64,000 nucleotides of DNA from the NCBI RefSeq assembly GCF_036785885.1, contig NC_092322.1, positions 39,701,994 to 39,765,993 of the forward strand, given 5' to 3'. The notes below the pieces were generated by a model. The model had not been told where the DNA came from and did no database searches. It saw nothing but the letters and a program-made list of their open reading frames with translations. Source of the stretch: Coffea arabica (Eukaryota > Streptophyta > Magnoliopsida > Gentianales > Rubiaceae). Made by a program: the position numbers and the translations under genes. This document shows, piece after piece, positions 19,894 through 31,098 of this stretch; position 1 is the first letter of the stretch, and each line of letters starts with the position of its first letter.

Positions 19894-20024
19894 GTTGAAG
19901 CTAATTTTTGGATTGTACAAAACAACTAAAGAATGCTACCCCTGAATTCTTTTGAGTTTTCTCTTTCGAGCTAGCTGTCACATATCTTCGCACTTTCTTT
20001 TTGCTCAAATTATATGTAGCTAAA

Positions 20025-21751
20025 ATGTCTAGTATCCAGAGATCCTTTTTGGCTCCAAGAATTCGGTGCAATCGATGTGAAAAAACTGCCAAAGTCCGGT
20101 CCCAAAATCATGTTAAAGTTGATCATGTTGATCGGTTAAGTGCTCTTCCGAATGACCTTCTCTGCCATATCCTTTCCTTTCTTCCAACAAAAAAAGCTGC
20201 AGCCACCTCCATCCTATCCACTCGATGGCGTTACCTTTTCACTTCACTTCCCAATATTCATCTGGAATTTGATGACTCTTTACGAGACATTATAGGTCCC
20301 AATTATCAACGATTTGCTCGATTGGTAGATTGTTGTCATCGTTTGATTCTTCAGCGAAAACCGTATTGTTTGAGAAAATTCCATCTTTCCCTGAAAGAGT
20401 TTCTTGAGATTTTTCGGGTGGCAATTGACTCTCTGATATGTGCAGCAATTTCCTGTGGAGTCCAACAACTTGAGGTTTTTGTGGGACATGATCGTTCCGG
20501 TGCATTGTCTCCTCCGGGAATTTTGTCCTGTCCAGCAATTTTCAGTTGCAAAACAATTGTAGAAATGAAGCTGGAAATTCGCTTTACTGTTTTCTATGTG
20601 CCGCAAAAAGTTTCTTTGCCGAATCTTAAGGTTCTGCATTTGGCACAATATGTATTGACAGATGAGCTGTCTACTCCCAGGCTCATTCAGGGTTGTCCCG
20701 TGCTCATAGAACTGTCTTTCGACTGTTATACATTTCCAGGGGATCAAGTTCAGACCCTTTTGATAAAAAGCCCTTCCCTGCAAAAACTCAGCCTCCGTTG
20801 TATGTCTGATGATGATTGGGACATTGTTCTGGACATCCCCAGTGCTGTAAATTTGGAATGCGAGGTTGATGGAGAGAGTAAAACAAGTGTAAATGCCCCA
20901 AAGCTTCAACATTTGACCTTTGATGGCAATGTAGTTGAAGTAAACATTCTTCCAAACCACATGTCTCTTGTCGAAGCCAGAATATCAGTTTCTTGCCCAT
21001 CAGATCAAGAACAATTATTACGCTGTGAGGTTGCCTTTGAGCTTATGAATTGGTCACAAAGTGTGGTATCACTTTATTTGCTGGATACCACAGTGGAGGT
21101 AGTTTCTTTTCTTTTCTTTGGTTATTGCATAACTCAAAATTATTTTTGTTATGGTTTGTAGAATAACTGGAATTTCGAATTTCCAAGTGGTTATTTGTCT
21201 AATCAATTTTCTCATTTCTTCATGAAGTTACTCTTTTATTCTCAAAAGTTGCTGCCAACTTTTGAAAAGCTGACTTATCTTGAGCTTGAAGCCCGCAAAT
21301 ATTATGGTAAGCGTACTCGTAGCTGGAAGATGCACTCATGGTTACTTGAAAGTGCACCTAATCTTCAAGTGCTGGTCTTTGATGAAGTGAGTCCAAATGA
21401 TCTTTTTTTTTTTTTCTCACAGCAATGTATTTGATTAGATGTTCCAGTCTGTAACTCTTCTCGAAATGGCAGGTGTTTTGGGATGACAGGATTGAATCCT
21501 GTGCTGAAGACGAGAAATTTGAGTTTCTTTCTGCAGAGCCTGTTCCATTATGCTTGCCGAAACATCTTAGGGAAGTAAAAATCAGAGAATTCCATGGAAA
21601 GGAACATGAATTCAAGCTCATTGACTATATTTTGCAGAATGTGAAAGCTTTAAAAAAGATGACTGTTGGTGTTCTTGGAGGCTTTCGAGATCGCAGGAAA
21701 ATATTGTCATTGAAGAGATGCAACAACGACTGCCAGATTGTGTTCACATAA
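20025..21751 (+). CDS. F-box/LRR/FBD protein, three exons, apparently intact
   Basis: Predicted exons 20025-21098, 21228-21386 and 21473-21751 give 503 residues with all junctions in phase 0. Donors are GAG|GTAGTT and GAA|GTGAGT; acceptors are CATGAAG| and GGCAG|. Residues about 37-80 are an F-box (DRLSALPNDLLCHILSFLPT..RWRYLF), which should bind Skp1 in an SCF ubiquitin ligase. The middle carries LRR-like repeats (VSLPNLKVLHL, CPVLIELSF, SPSLQKLSL, APKLQHLTFDG). The last exon is an FBD domain (VPLCLPKHLREVKIREFHG, YILQNVKALKKMTVGV). This domain order and length are standard for the large plant FBD subfamily. I chose ATG 20025 as the first in-frame ATG. Exon 2 could start at 21162 instead, but that intron would be only 63 nt. 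The target protein cannot be inferred. It sits alone between mobile elements. Confidence 0.85.
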
Positions 21752-21799
21752 AAAAAAAATGTTTGGAGGTCTGCTGGTGAAGCTTCAGGAAAATGTTTG

Positions 21800-21805
21800 A
21801 ATAAA
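21800..21805 (+). terminator. Poly(A) signal of the F-box gene
   Basis: AATAAA about 50 bases after the stop codon. Confidence 0.5.
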
Positions 21806-23020
21806 TTGTGATCCGCCAATGGGGAGTACTTGATGCTGCTTCAAGGAAATAACATAATCCAACTCCAGAATAGTTGCTAGTAATAGTGACAAAACGCAGG
21901 TTGAAAGCAGTTCTGGATACTGGTAATAGCTAGGGAAGTTACATAACAATGGCAATGTGCAATTTTCATATCTTGCTTTTGGATCGGAACATGGAAATCG
22001 GGACTTGTTAATGACTAGATTTTGTTTGTGATTTTGTTATGTTGAGGTTGATTTTTACTCTGTGTTTAATCGCTTGTAGTTTGAGCATATGGTGATGCAG
22101 AACTGTTTATGACTTGAGATGGCTCAAGAATTTCTTGATGTTATGTATGTTCTTGTCCTCTGTCTCCTTTTAGGCCATTGCCATGGTCTAAAAGTCAGGA
22201 ACCATTTGAATTGCCAGAGAAACCTCACAGCAAGCACCGAAGCATGACCAGCACTTTATCCCTTATCATCATTTTTAGTCGAAAGAACAATATTTTTGTA
22301 ACTACAGATGATGATTCTGATCACTTACTTTTTAAGTACTGATGATAATTAGCATCCCTAAAGTTCTTTTAAATTCAGTTAAGGAGATAATTGAGGAAGT
22401 TTGATCAAGGGCAAGAAAGTAGTTAGTGGTTCTTAGGGGCTCGAGGCCATTGAATTTGACCATAAATATTAACAGCAAGGAGGAGCTCAATGGCCTCTAA
22501 ATAATTAATAGAGGGCAGTAAACACAAAGCTGGAAGTCCAACCTGCTATTTCCTAGCTGATATTTGTTACATTTGAAATGAGTTAAAGAAGTAATCAAAC
22601 AAATCTATGGATATTATTATAGTTATTAGTATTATTTTTACTTCGTCAGAATTGAATCCATTACATCCGAAACAAATTGTAGCATATTGCTTTAGTAGAT
22701 TTTCGTACAACTTGTTATACATTGCTTTGTTGTACAAAAGTTTGAATTAAACAATAATGGTAGTCTACTATTCTTGCATGATTTATTTTCTTTTAATCAT
22801 TAGATTTCTTTTACTTGTAACAAAGTAAATCCAGAAATGACACGGACAAAGAATCCTATATAGATAGATATAAAGACCAGTACCATGAACAATTAACAGT
22901 TAAAATTTCTAATATTTTGCATCAGTTGCAAATTTTATTACAGAAAAAATTGATTTTTTTGTTTGTTATTTTTTTAAACATCCATCTTTACTATACCAAA
23001 AGTTGGAATAAATAGGAAAA
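21806..23020. other. Intergenic, nothing recognised
   Basis: 3' flank of the F-box gene, then AT-rich sequence without features. Confidence 0.5.
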
Positions 23021-23023
23021 TTA

Positions 23024-23192
23024 TTTTTTTTCATGTGTAGTTACCTCCATGGCCAAAGCTTTACAAATGAGCCCTCGACAACGTAAGCTTGTTTGGAAAA
23101 AATTAGTTTTTTTTTTTTCATGTCTAGTAACGTCCATGGCAAAAACTGTTCACATGAGTCCTTGACAATTAAATCTTATTTGGAAAAATTAG
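23024..23192. repeat. Tandem duplication of about 84 bp
   Basis: Two diverged copies of a unit reading T-run, CATGT(G/C)TAGT, CCATGGC, GAGTCC/GAGCCC, TTGGAAAAA(A)TTAG. They abut at 23106/23107. Confidence 0.75.
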
Positions 23193-23592
23193 TTTTAATT
23201 ATAGTAAAACTTATTATGATATGGTATTTGTGAGATAAAAAGGCATTTTGAAAATATAAAAAAATTCGTAGAAACAGGTTTAGAAAATCTTTTTAAAAAA
23301 TGGTTTCTATCCATACAATAGTCAGGAAAAATGTACAAATAGTAAGGAAGATTTACAGCATAATATTGCCATGTCGTGACTGCAAGAATTTATCTAGGAC
23401 AAGGGGAAAACTTTAGCATTTCTCGCAACACAAGAAGAAAGGCTCTTGGTAACCGTTTAATTTTAGGCTTAAGTTAAAATAAAAAAGAGATGACCTAATC
23501 TTAGGCAAAAGCTGTAATATAAGCTATTAAAATTGACTTCATAATTGAATTATTTACTAAACAATTATAAAATGAACGTAGTGTAGAGAAAG

Positions 23593-24496
23593 CGATAATT
23601 TTAGAAACCTCGCTTAAGATTTCTAACATTTTCACCGGCGTCTCCTAAGGTTTGTAAAATCACACTTACCTCCCTTGGAGAATTGTGAGCCTAGTTAACT
23701 TATATCACATGGGGAGAAATTATTCATATACCCTAAGACATAATGTCTTATTAGAAACTAATATCTAACGATTGAGTAATTAGAGCACTAATTAACTATT
23801 AGTAACTAATTAATGGAAATAATTGTTGAAAATTTCTTTGATGATGAATGATGACTTGGAATTAGAAAATAATGCCAATTAATGCACCAAATGGCGCTGT
23901 TTTGTGATTAATGGAATTTGACAATAACCAAAAATCAGTTGTACAGAATGTGAGAAAAAGGGTTTTGATAGAGGGAAAAAACACAAGGCAAAAGAAGGTT
24001 ATTCATGAGGAAATTTTCTTTGAAACTCCTAAAGTTGTGATAGTTGTAAAGTAATTTCATGGAAATAAAGGAAGCAAAGAAAAGCAAAAATTCAAAATTT
24101 TTTTTGTTCAAAATCACAAGAATCATAGCGAATCTCATGTTAAGAGAGATGACTGATCTGTTTTGTTGAATCTTGTGATCATTAGTGTACTTTTGTTGCT
24201 TATTTGGGTTGTCTAATTTATGTGAACTTTTAGAGTAAGGAAATGTGCAAATTAATTGTGTCTAACTTTTAATTATTTTCATTCTTTTACTAATACAACC
24301 TATATACATGTATAAGGGATATTTATGGAATGAAAGTTTCATCTCTCTTCTTAAAATACCCTTTTGATGTTACTTTTTCTAACTCGGACAAATTTTGATA
24401 CCAAAATCTTAACCTCAGAAGAGGTTTGTGTAATTTTGTAAACTTCAAGAAAAGCTAGTAAAATTCTTAGAAATCAAAGGTTCTTAAATTATCTCG
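23593..24496. mobile_element. Long-TIR MITE, MULE type
   Basis: 904 bp with terminal inverted repeats of about 75 bp. The left reads GATAATTTTAGAAACCTCGC..GGTTTGTAAAATCACAC..ACCTC; the right, complemented, reads GATAATTTAAGAACCTTTG..AGTTTACAAAATTACAC..ACCTC. Flanks are TAGAGAAAG (23584-23592) and TAGTGAAAG (24497-24505), a 9-bp duplication with one mismatch, as expected for Mutator-like elements. No transposase. Confidence 0.75.
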
Positions 24497-24505
24497 TAGT
24501 GAAAG

Positions 24506-25140
24506 GAATATACTAGACAGTATCAATAGTTTAGTGGCCATTTAGATATTAGCTCCTTTTTGTATCATATTTATTTATTAACATTTGGGGAGAAGAGGTG
24601 ACTAAACCAACCCAACTAATCTAGCTACTGGGTTGCACACTTAACTTCACATTGTTTTTAAAGTATCGTAATTCATTGCAATCTATCTTGTTCTCTTTTC
24701 TTTTCTGGCACTACATATTGTAATTCTGTATTTTTTTATTGTAACTTTTTTTTTTGCATACATCTATTATTTTTTATCTTTGGCATTCATTATAATTCAC
24801 ATCTAATGTTTTTATTTTTATTGATAAGTGACTATTTTGTGATATATTTGGATGACATTTTATATTACTTTTAGTCACTTTTGTAATATTATAGGAAGAA
24901 AATAATCATTTTTTGCTAGAATTGGTTCTAAGTGAAGTCTAATGCTTAATTGAGAATTTGTCCCTTATACTTGCATATTTTTTTATTGTTTTTGTAAGAG
25001 TTGGAAATGGACTTCATTTTGGACAAGAAATAAGCTTACACTATGATGATTGAAGTCATAAAGTTTACAAGGACGATGAGTTTCAAAAGTAGTTCGAGTC
25101 ATTAGAAGAAGAAAATGAAGAAACTTGTCGAAAACGAAAG
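24506..25140. other. AT-rich intergenic region
   Basis: Nothing recognised. Confidence 0.5.
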
Positions 25141-25149
25141 TCGACTCTA

Positions 25150-25306
25150 ATCCCTCCAAACAATCTTGCCAGTTTTTAGAGGGATTGCTTGGAGGGATTC
25201 ATGGCAGGAAGTTAAATTGAAGAATTGAAATTTGAACAAAAACAGGGAAGGAATCCCTCCAAGGAATTCGGCTAGATTTTGAAGGGATTGTATGGAGGGA
25301 TTCCGG
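25150..25306. repeat. Two hairpin units with AATCCCTCC / GGAGGGATT arms
   Basis: Unit 1 (25150-25200): AATCCCTCCAAACAATC pairs with GATTGCTTGGAGGGATT. Unit 2 (25249-25306): GGAATCCCTCC pairs with GGAGGGATTCC. The units are direct repeats of each other at about 100-bp spacing. Confidence 0.8.
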
Positions 25307-25332
25307 TCAACAATGACAGCTTCCACTTGCAC

Positions 25333-26268
25333 AACTTGTTTTCACCTCCATTCTTTCACAACTTTTGACAGACAATTTATAGAAGATTTGCATATGCAAA
25401 ATGAAGGTTGTAGAAACAAATCTTGATTTTATTTCTTTCATAATGATGAGCTTTAGCTTTGAGCCAAAATTATTGATATTTGAAGCTAATGTTCACACTT
25501 GAAGGAAGACACAAAGAGGAAAGATTTCTCTATAAAAGAACATATGAAAGAAATCAAGGTTTTAAAGGAAGAAATTCATCCACTTCCCACAAATTTTTGG
25601 GCCTTAGTGCAATTATACCAAACTTGGGGGGTACAAACGTAAATATTCATTACCATCCTCCAAACTCGTACGAAATTAGCAAACTAATGAAGACTCTTAA
25701 GTGTTCAACCAGCCAAGAAAACATTCAAAGGAAGCACGCATAAAAAAACATTCAATCTTGCATAAAGGGTACAACAAAATATTTTGACAAAAAATAAGCA
25801 TAAAATCATGCAACTTTCAAATACCAACACAAGATTCAAACACCCAAATGCAAGATTTTGGAACCTAACACCAGCTTTTGTGATATGAATCTAAACTAAC
25901 AAGCTACCCAAAAGGAAGTAAAAAGTAAAAAAAATGAAAACATGCAATGACAAAGTTGAGACTTTGAATCTCATGTCTAATGAATTAAAATGCAGATCTA
26001 GGCTTGTATCCAAAGGAAAACGTGAATGAAGGTTACCTCAGACGCTTGTCAAGCGTGGAAAAGTTCCAGAAAGTATGCAAATTTCGGAAATGAAAGAATC
26101 TCAAGGTGCCGCTACTTGTTTCGAGAGCTGCCAAGGTATCAAATTCAAGCTTGGATTTGAGGGTCTTAGAGTCGTTTTTCTTGAAACCACCCAACACAAA
26201 AGTTTCTCCACTACGATCAGAGAAGGTGAGAAAAAAGAAATCGCCTCAAAGATCTCAGCCAGCAAATT
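25333..26268. other. Flank of the tandem retroelement array, unclassified
   Basis: No domain recognised. Together with 38434 onward it forms the pre-insertion site (joined at ACTAA). Confidence 0.4.
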
Positions 26269-26273
26269 ACTAA

Positions 26274-28064
26274 TGATAAGAGTATATTTTACGTATTTTT
26301 AGTGTGCTTTATTAATTAGTTTTGGTGTGTTTTATTTAGTTTTATAAATAATTAACTAAGATTCTAGTGAAAATATGCATTTTGTGGTTAAAGTGTGAAA
26401 ATTGCATTTCTATTGATTTTTATGGTAAAAACTTCATATTTTGTAGGTTTAATGATTCAATCATCAAATGAAGTGCATTGAGAAAATATTTGGATGATTG
26501 AAGATGGATTAAAATGGTGAAAATAAAATATAAAGTGTAAAAGGAAAAATGCAATTTGAATCAAGAAAAAGTCAGCTTTGACAATTCAGACACATTTTCG
26601 TATTTTGACTATATCTGGAGCTACACAGATCGGATCAAGGTGATCTTGGTACCATTTTGAAGCTAAGAGATATATCTACATTTGGTGTGAAGACATCAAA
26701 GTCCAATTCGGCTGTTTTCTTGGTCAAAATGTCAAAATACAGAAGTCAAAGTCTGCTGCTGAGAGCTGAAAACGCGGAATTGACCAGTCAGTGGTATTTT
26801 TATCATATCTCGGTCTAGACAGCTCCAAATTGGATGATTCTTGAGGCATTGGACAGCTATTTCAATGGACTACAACTTCTATGTTTTGTACAAGAGCTAA
26901 TTCAGTCGTCATCATAGAGAAAATAGCAGTTGAAGTAGCCAGATTCTGGTCAGAAATAGCTGCTGGTACAACCTGTTTTCTCCTTCAACAATTTACAGCT
27001 ATGGATGAACGTATGACAACCAATTAGCAGCTGTAAAAGGGATGTTTCAAGCCTCATTTCCTGATTGCATTGATCTATATATAGCCATGGACTTGCAGGA
27101 TTCAGAAAAAAACTTGGGAGAAGGCTAGAGAAACTCACCAGAAATGTAGTTTTCACTAGAGTTTCCTTGGTTCATTAGTATAGTATAGGTAGAGTAGTTT
27201 ATCCATCTTGTATTTGTAGTTAGATTTGGATGAAGATTGGAGGGGCAAAGATGAAGAGGTTGATCTCATGTGACAAGGGTGATATCTCTTCTACTACTTT
27301 CTCTCTTTTATTGGATTTCATGTTTAATTATAATACAAGTTGGCTTTGTGTTTTTATTATGTTTAGTTAAAGTTTATGCCTAGAGTTATGGTTGAACTTG
27401 CTATATTTTGTTAATGATGTTTATTTGGTTATTTGGTCATATTATTTTGAGCAAGCTATTTATCACTTTTGGTTATCTAATCATGATTAACTGGCCATTA
27501 ATTATGATAATCTTAAGGTGTTAAGTTTGCAATGAAAATTGGAATTTAACACTAGTTCAAAGAAGTGATAAGCCTAGGGAGTACACTCACGAAAGTAGAG
27601 GTGCACCTATGCGGCTTAAGTGACTTGTTTCATGTAATTTCATAGAAGAAATGAACTTGTAGTTAATTTCATAACCACGAGAGTAGGTATGACTTAATTA
27701 CAAGTATAGTTGATTCACTACGAAAGTAGGTTTCACATACATTAGGAAATTACGCCATAACTAATCAAGATAATAGCATTCACTTAACCGATAATCTCAT
27801 TTGCAAGAGTAGTAAGGAATTCCATATCTCTAGGAGCTTTCTAGTGTTATTTTCTTAAATTTTATATTTGTGGTAGTCTAAATAATAAAGGAGTTTGAAA
27901 ACATCAGTAATTGCATTCTTCCCTGTGGGATCGACCCTTAATACCCTATACTCGCTCACGATTCGTATACTTGCGATAAATCGCGTGTGGGGTATTTAGG
28001 AATTTATAAATGTAAAACTTGATTGGGATGAGCTTAATATTATATGTATACCCCGCGCACGTCA
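26274..28064 (+). repeat. LTR 1 of family A
   Basis: TGATAAGAGTATATT to GCGCACGTCA. TATA box TATATATA at 27076-27083. Marker bases: T at 26906, C at 27781. Confidence 0.95.
27076..27083 (+). promoter_or_regulatory. TATA box of the family A LTR
   Basis: TATATATA in LTR 1, repeated at 32258-32265 and 37440-37447. It would place transcription start about 30 bp downstream. Confidence 0.6.
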
Positions 28065-28070
28065 AGTTTT

Positions 28071-28088
28071 TGGCGCCGCTGCCGGGGA
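28071..28088 (+). other. Primer-binding site, tRNA-Asp type, copy 1
   Basis: TGGCGCCGCTGCCGGGGA, complementary to the 3' end of plant tRNA-Asp(GTC) with one mismatch, six bases after the LTR. Second copy at 33253-33270. tRNA-Asp priming is typical of Athila-type elements. Confidence 0.85.
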
Positions 28089-28300
28089 AAATTTGGCAAT
28101 ATCGGTGTGAAGAGCAACTTTATTAATTTAGACAATTTTTCTTATTTTTATTGTTTTTGCTGTATCTTATGTGTTTTATGTCATTTTTTTTTTGAATCAA
28201 CTTTTATTTTATTTTATTTTTTCTGTTTTAGTTTGTGTCTTGGAATCTATCCTTCTTAACTAATCTTACTTTTGAGATTGTTTAAAAGTAATTTTAGATA

Positions 28301-29383
28301 ATGAGGAGGGTAGGTGAATTGGGAGGACAATGCTTGAGAAATGGAAGTTTGGCAATGGATGGTTACCAAGTGCAAAGCTCCTTCAACAGAGGTAACCAAG
28401 AATTTACTGAAGATATGTTTTTTGAAAATGGTTTAAGGTGCTTAAAAGCTAAATTTGATGTTATGATGTTACAAGTTCAAATGGACACAATTAAGCATGA
28501 AATTGAGCAAGGGAGGAATGTTAATGCTTTTAATTCTTATCATGTGATTTGTGACTTGTGTGGAGGTTATCATGCTACTAATACATGTATGCAAGTACAA
28601 AATGTGGATTATTATTATGAATTAGAGCATTACAATCCTTGTTTTGATCAATATAGTGCTAATTGGAGCAATTCTCCTGCTTATGGTTGGGATAATCAAT
28701 TTACTTATAGTAATTCTTCATATTTTTACGATTACCAACCTGAATGTGCCCAATATGAATCAAAACCATCTTGGGAGTTGGCAATTGAAATGGTAGCTAA
28801 TGATTCTAAGCCATCTTGGGAGTTAGTTGTAGAAAAATTAGCTATTGCAACTTCTGACCGTTTTGACAGGATTGAGGAAAGAATAGATGAATTAGCTTCT
28901 CACTTTGGTAGAATACATGAGCAATTGAGTGCATTGTGTGAAGTTATTTCGTCTAATAAATTGCAAAATGATCCTAGCATGAATGGTAGGAATGTTGTAT
29001 GTGAAAATGGATTGCATTTTGATGAAAATGATGAATCTCAATTGTGTTTCAATGAGCAAATGTCCATTTCACATGATAATATCTTTGGAACTAACTTTGA
29101 ACCTCAAGAGGTGAGTTTTAATGACTCATTTTTCATCCCTCTTGAGGAGTGCATTGAAAGTATAGGTTCTAAGGGTATTGCTGCCCAAGATACTCTCATG
29201 GCATTTCCTTTGGTAAGTTTTCAAGAGGTATATATTCAAGGTAATATCTATGAAACACTTGGGATAGGTAAGCTACTTTCATCTCTCACATCATTAGAAC
29301 ATGTGACTTTTACTATAAAGTCACCTTTTAATGATCCACCACGATCTAAAATGGTGGATTACTCTTTAACCAAGCCTCCTTGA
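28301..29383 (+). CDS. Family A gag-like ORF, copy 1
   Basis: 360 residues from ATG 28301. Residues 84-96 (CDLCGGYHATNTC) are a CCHC-like knuckle with spacing C-x2-C-x3-H-x4-C, the CGG.H variant seen after capsid in Athila-type Gag. It is followed by a Tyr/Asn-rich stretch (about 103-150), a duplicated SKPSWEL motif (about 153 and 167), and an amphipathic helix (DRFDRIEERIDELASHFGRI, about 190-210). The large capsid domain normally ahead of the knuckle is missing or reduced to about 80 residues. The frame is open and identical in copy 2, so it may still be translated. It might help the RNA be packaged by a partner Gag; that is inference. It ends just before box M1. Confidence 0.65.
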   Translation: MRRVGELGGQCLRNGSLAMDGYQVQSSFNRGNQEFTEDMFFENGLRCLKAKFDVMMLQVQMDTIKHEIEQGRNVNAFNSYHVICDLCGGYHATNTCMQVQNVDYYYELEHYNPCFDQYSANWSNSPAYGWDNQFTYSNSSYFYDYQPECAQYESKPSWELAIEMVANDSKPSWELVVEKLAIATSDRFDRIEERIDELASHFGRIHEQLSALCEVISSNKLQNDPSMNGRNVVCENGLHFDENDESQLCFNEQMSISHDNIFGTNFEPQEVSFNDSFFIPLEECIESIGSKGIAAQDTLMAFPLVSFQEVYIQGNIYETLGIGKLLSSLTSLEHVTFTIKSPFNDPPRSKMVDYSLTKPP

Positions 29384-29403
29384 AAAAGGAGGTGATATAG
29401 TCG

Positions 29404-29446
29404 AGCCAACGACTATAAATAAAAGCGCTTATTGGGGGCAACCCAA
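29404..29446 (+). other. Conserved box M1, family A copy 1
   Basis: AGCCAACGACTATAAATAAA, AGCGCTTA, then the hairpin TTGGG-GGCAA-CCCAA. The same blocks occur in family B at 3863-3907. Copy 2 at 34586-34628. Confidence 0.65.
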
Positions 29447-29773
29447 TGTTTGTTTAAGTTTATGTTATTTTGGGGTGATTTTATATTTAAAGTATGTGTT
29501 TGAGTTATTTTGTTATTTTTCATTTGTAGGTATTGGAAATGAAAGCAAAAGTGACCAAATGAGGTGAAAAAGGCGAAATTTGATCAAGGAACTCAACCCC
29601 TCAATTTGAGTATTTGTTGTTTTTGATTTGTTAGAAGGGGTTAAAATGCATATTTTGATCATTTTACATGTGCATGCATTGAGTATTTTAGCAAACAAAT
29701 GATTTATGATGCATTTTGAGTGATTGGGGTATTAGTTGTAAATTTTTAAAAGTTGAATTTCTGCTAAAAATCG

Positions 29774-30068
29774 CAGCAGAAAAACGCGTTTCTCAAGAAA
29801 ACGCGCCTCTGAATCGCGTGTTCACAGAATCGCGTTTTCAATTCTGCACTCGCAGAACAGAAAACGCGCCTTGAAACGCAACTTAAAGTCGCGTTTTGAT
29901 GGCAGTCGCGTTTTCAAGCCTGGATCAAACTAAAAAACGCGACTTAGAAAACGCGCATCGAAGTCGCGTTTTCTCAAATAACCGCGTTTTCAATCCTGCA
30001 AGATTGGTGAAGGAAACGCGACTTCAAAAACGCAGCTTAGTGGCGCGTTTTTTTCAGCAACGTTTTCT
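29774..30068 (+). repeat. AAACGCG / CGCGTTT word array, copy 1
   Basis: About 13 CGCG cores in 290 bp, nearly all flanked by an A-run or T-run (AAAACGCG, GTCGCGTTTT) in both orientations. Copy 2 lies at 34956-35250. Confidence 0.85.
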
Positions 30069-30400
30069 GAGCATTTTTTTTAAACAAAAAAATGCAATTT
30101 CCTTGATTCTCTTTTTCTTCTTTTCCTCATATATTTTCTTGTACCTTGAGTTGCTTATTGTGTATTTTTTTATAGGTACATCACCAAAACAAGGGCTTGA
30201 AGTTACGGATCGCCGTTTTGATGTTTTGAGCCTTTGTTATCACTTTTGTTTCTCATTTTCCATTTTTAGGTTTATATCACTAATGGTTACCAAATGGAAC
30301 TCATGAAGCGATGAAGACAGGCGAACAACGTACCTTGAAGCTTCATATTCAATCGCAACAATAGGGGAGTATTACTTTCTTTATCTTGATTTTCCTTTTT

Positions 30401-30440
30401 ACACATTGAGGACAATGTGTATGTTAAGTGTGGGGGGAGA
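30401..30440 (+). other. Hairpin H1 with G-run, family A copy 1
   Basis: ACACATTG-AGGA-CAATGTGT, a perfect 8-bp stem (30401-30420), then AAGTGTGGGGGGAGA. Copy 2 at 35583-35622. Confidence 0.8.
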
Positions 30441-30952
30441 ATTGAGATTATATACATTGTATGTGATTGACTTATTAGTTGCAAATATTGGACTTGTGTT
30501 AAAATTCAAATTTTTCTACAATCTTGTCCAAAATTGCAAACTTGCCCCAAAAAGTTTCAATTTTTTCGATTTTATCCAAAGGGGTAACAAGTTTCATACC
30601 ATTAGTAGTTCCAATTTCTTCTACATTTGAGATAAATATATGTGATTTGGAAACTTCTTTTCTCATTTAACTTGGAAATGACTATTATGTGATTATAATT
30701 TTTGCATTTGTAGGAAAGTATATCTTTTAAAGTGGAGAAAATTATGCCTATATTTTTTTTGCATATTTGATGAAATTTCTTCTCTTTATTGGATTTTATA
30801 AGTTAAGTGATAAATATGGTCAATAATTGCAATACTCTTCTCATGATTATGCTTTCGAGGGAATGTTATTATCTTTACTTTAAAAAAAAAAATAAATGAA
30901 AAAAAAAGAAGAAAAAAAAAAGATTTATTCTACTCCAATGATTCTTGTACTT

Positions 30953-31098
30953 AGTAACCGGGTGTCTTCATCTAAAAATGTCGACTTTCGCGTAAAACGG
31001 TACTTGAATTAAGAGTATGCAAAGCAACTTGAGTATGTGAAGTGTTGAGTAACCGGTGATCTTCATCTAAAAATGTCGACACTCGCGTAAAAAGATAC
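30953..31098 (+). repeat. Two AGTAACCGG..TTCATCTAAAAATGTCGAC repeats, family A copy 1
   Basis: R1 (30953-31003) and R2 (31047-31098) share AGTAACCGG, TCTTCATCTAAAAATGTCGA and TCGCGTAAAA at about 95-bp spacing. An A-rich tract (30881-30922) precedes them. Copy 2 at 36135-36280. Confidence 0.8.

Noticed and set aside
20280..21000. Minus-strand frames over the F-box gene
   Set aside because: Shadows of exon 1; no domain on that strand.
29774..30068. CRISPR-like or minisatellite array
   Set aside because: Words are short, unevenly spaced and in both orientations; there are no fixed spacers, and the host is a plant nuclear genome.
29896..30306. 136-codon frame across the CGCG array
   Set aside because: It spans the repeat words and a T-rich tract, has no domain, and lies in the noncoding part of family A.
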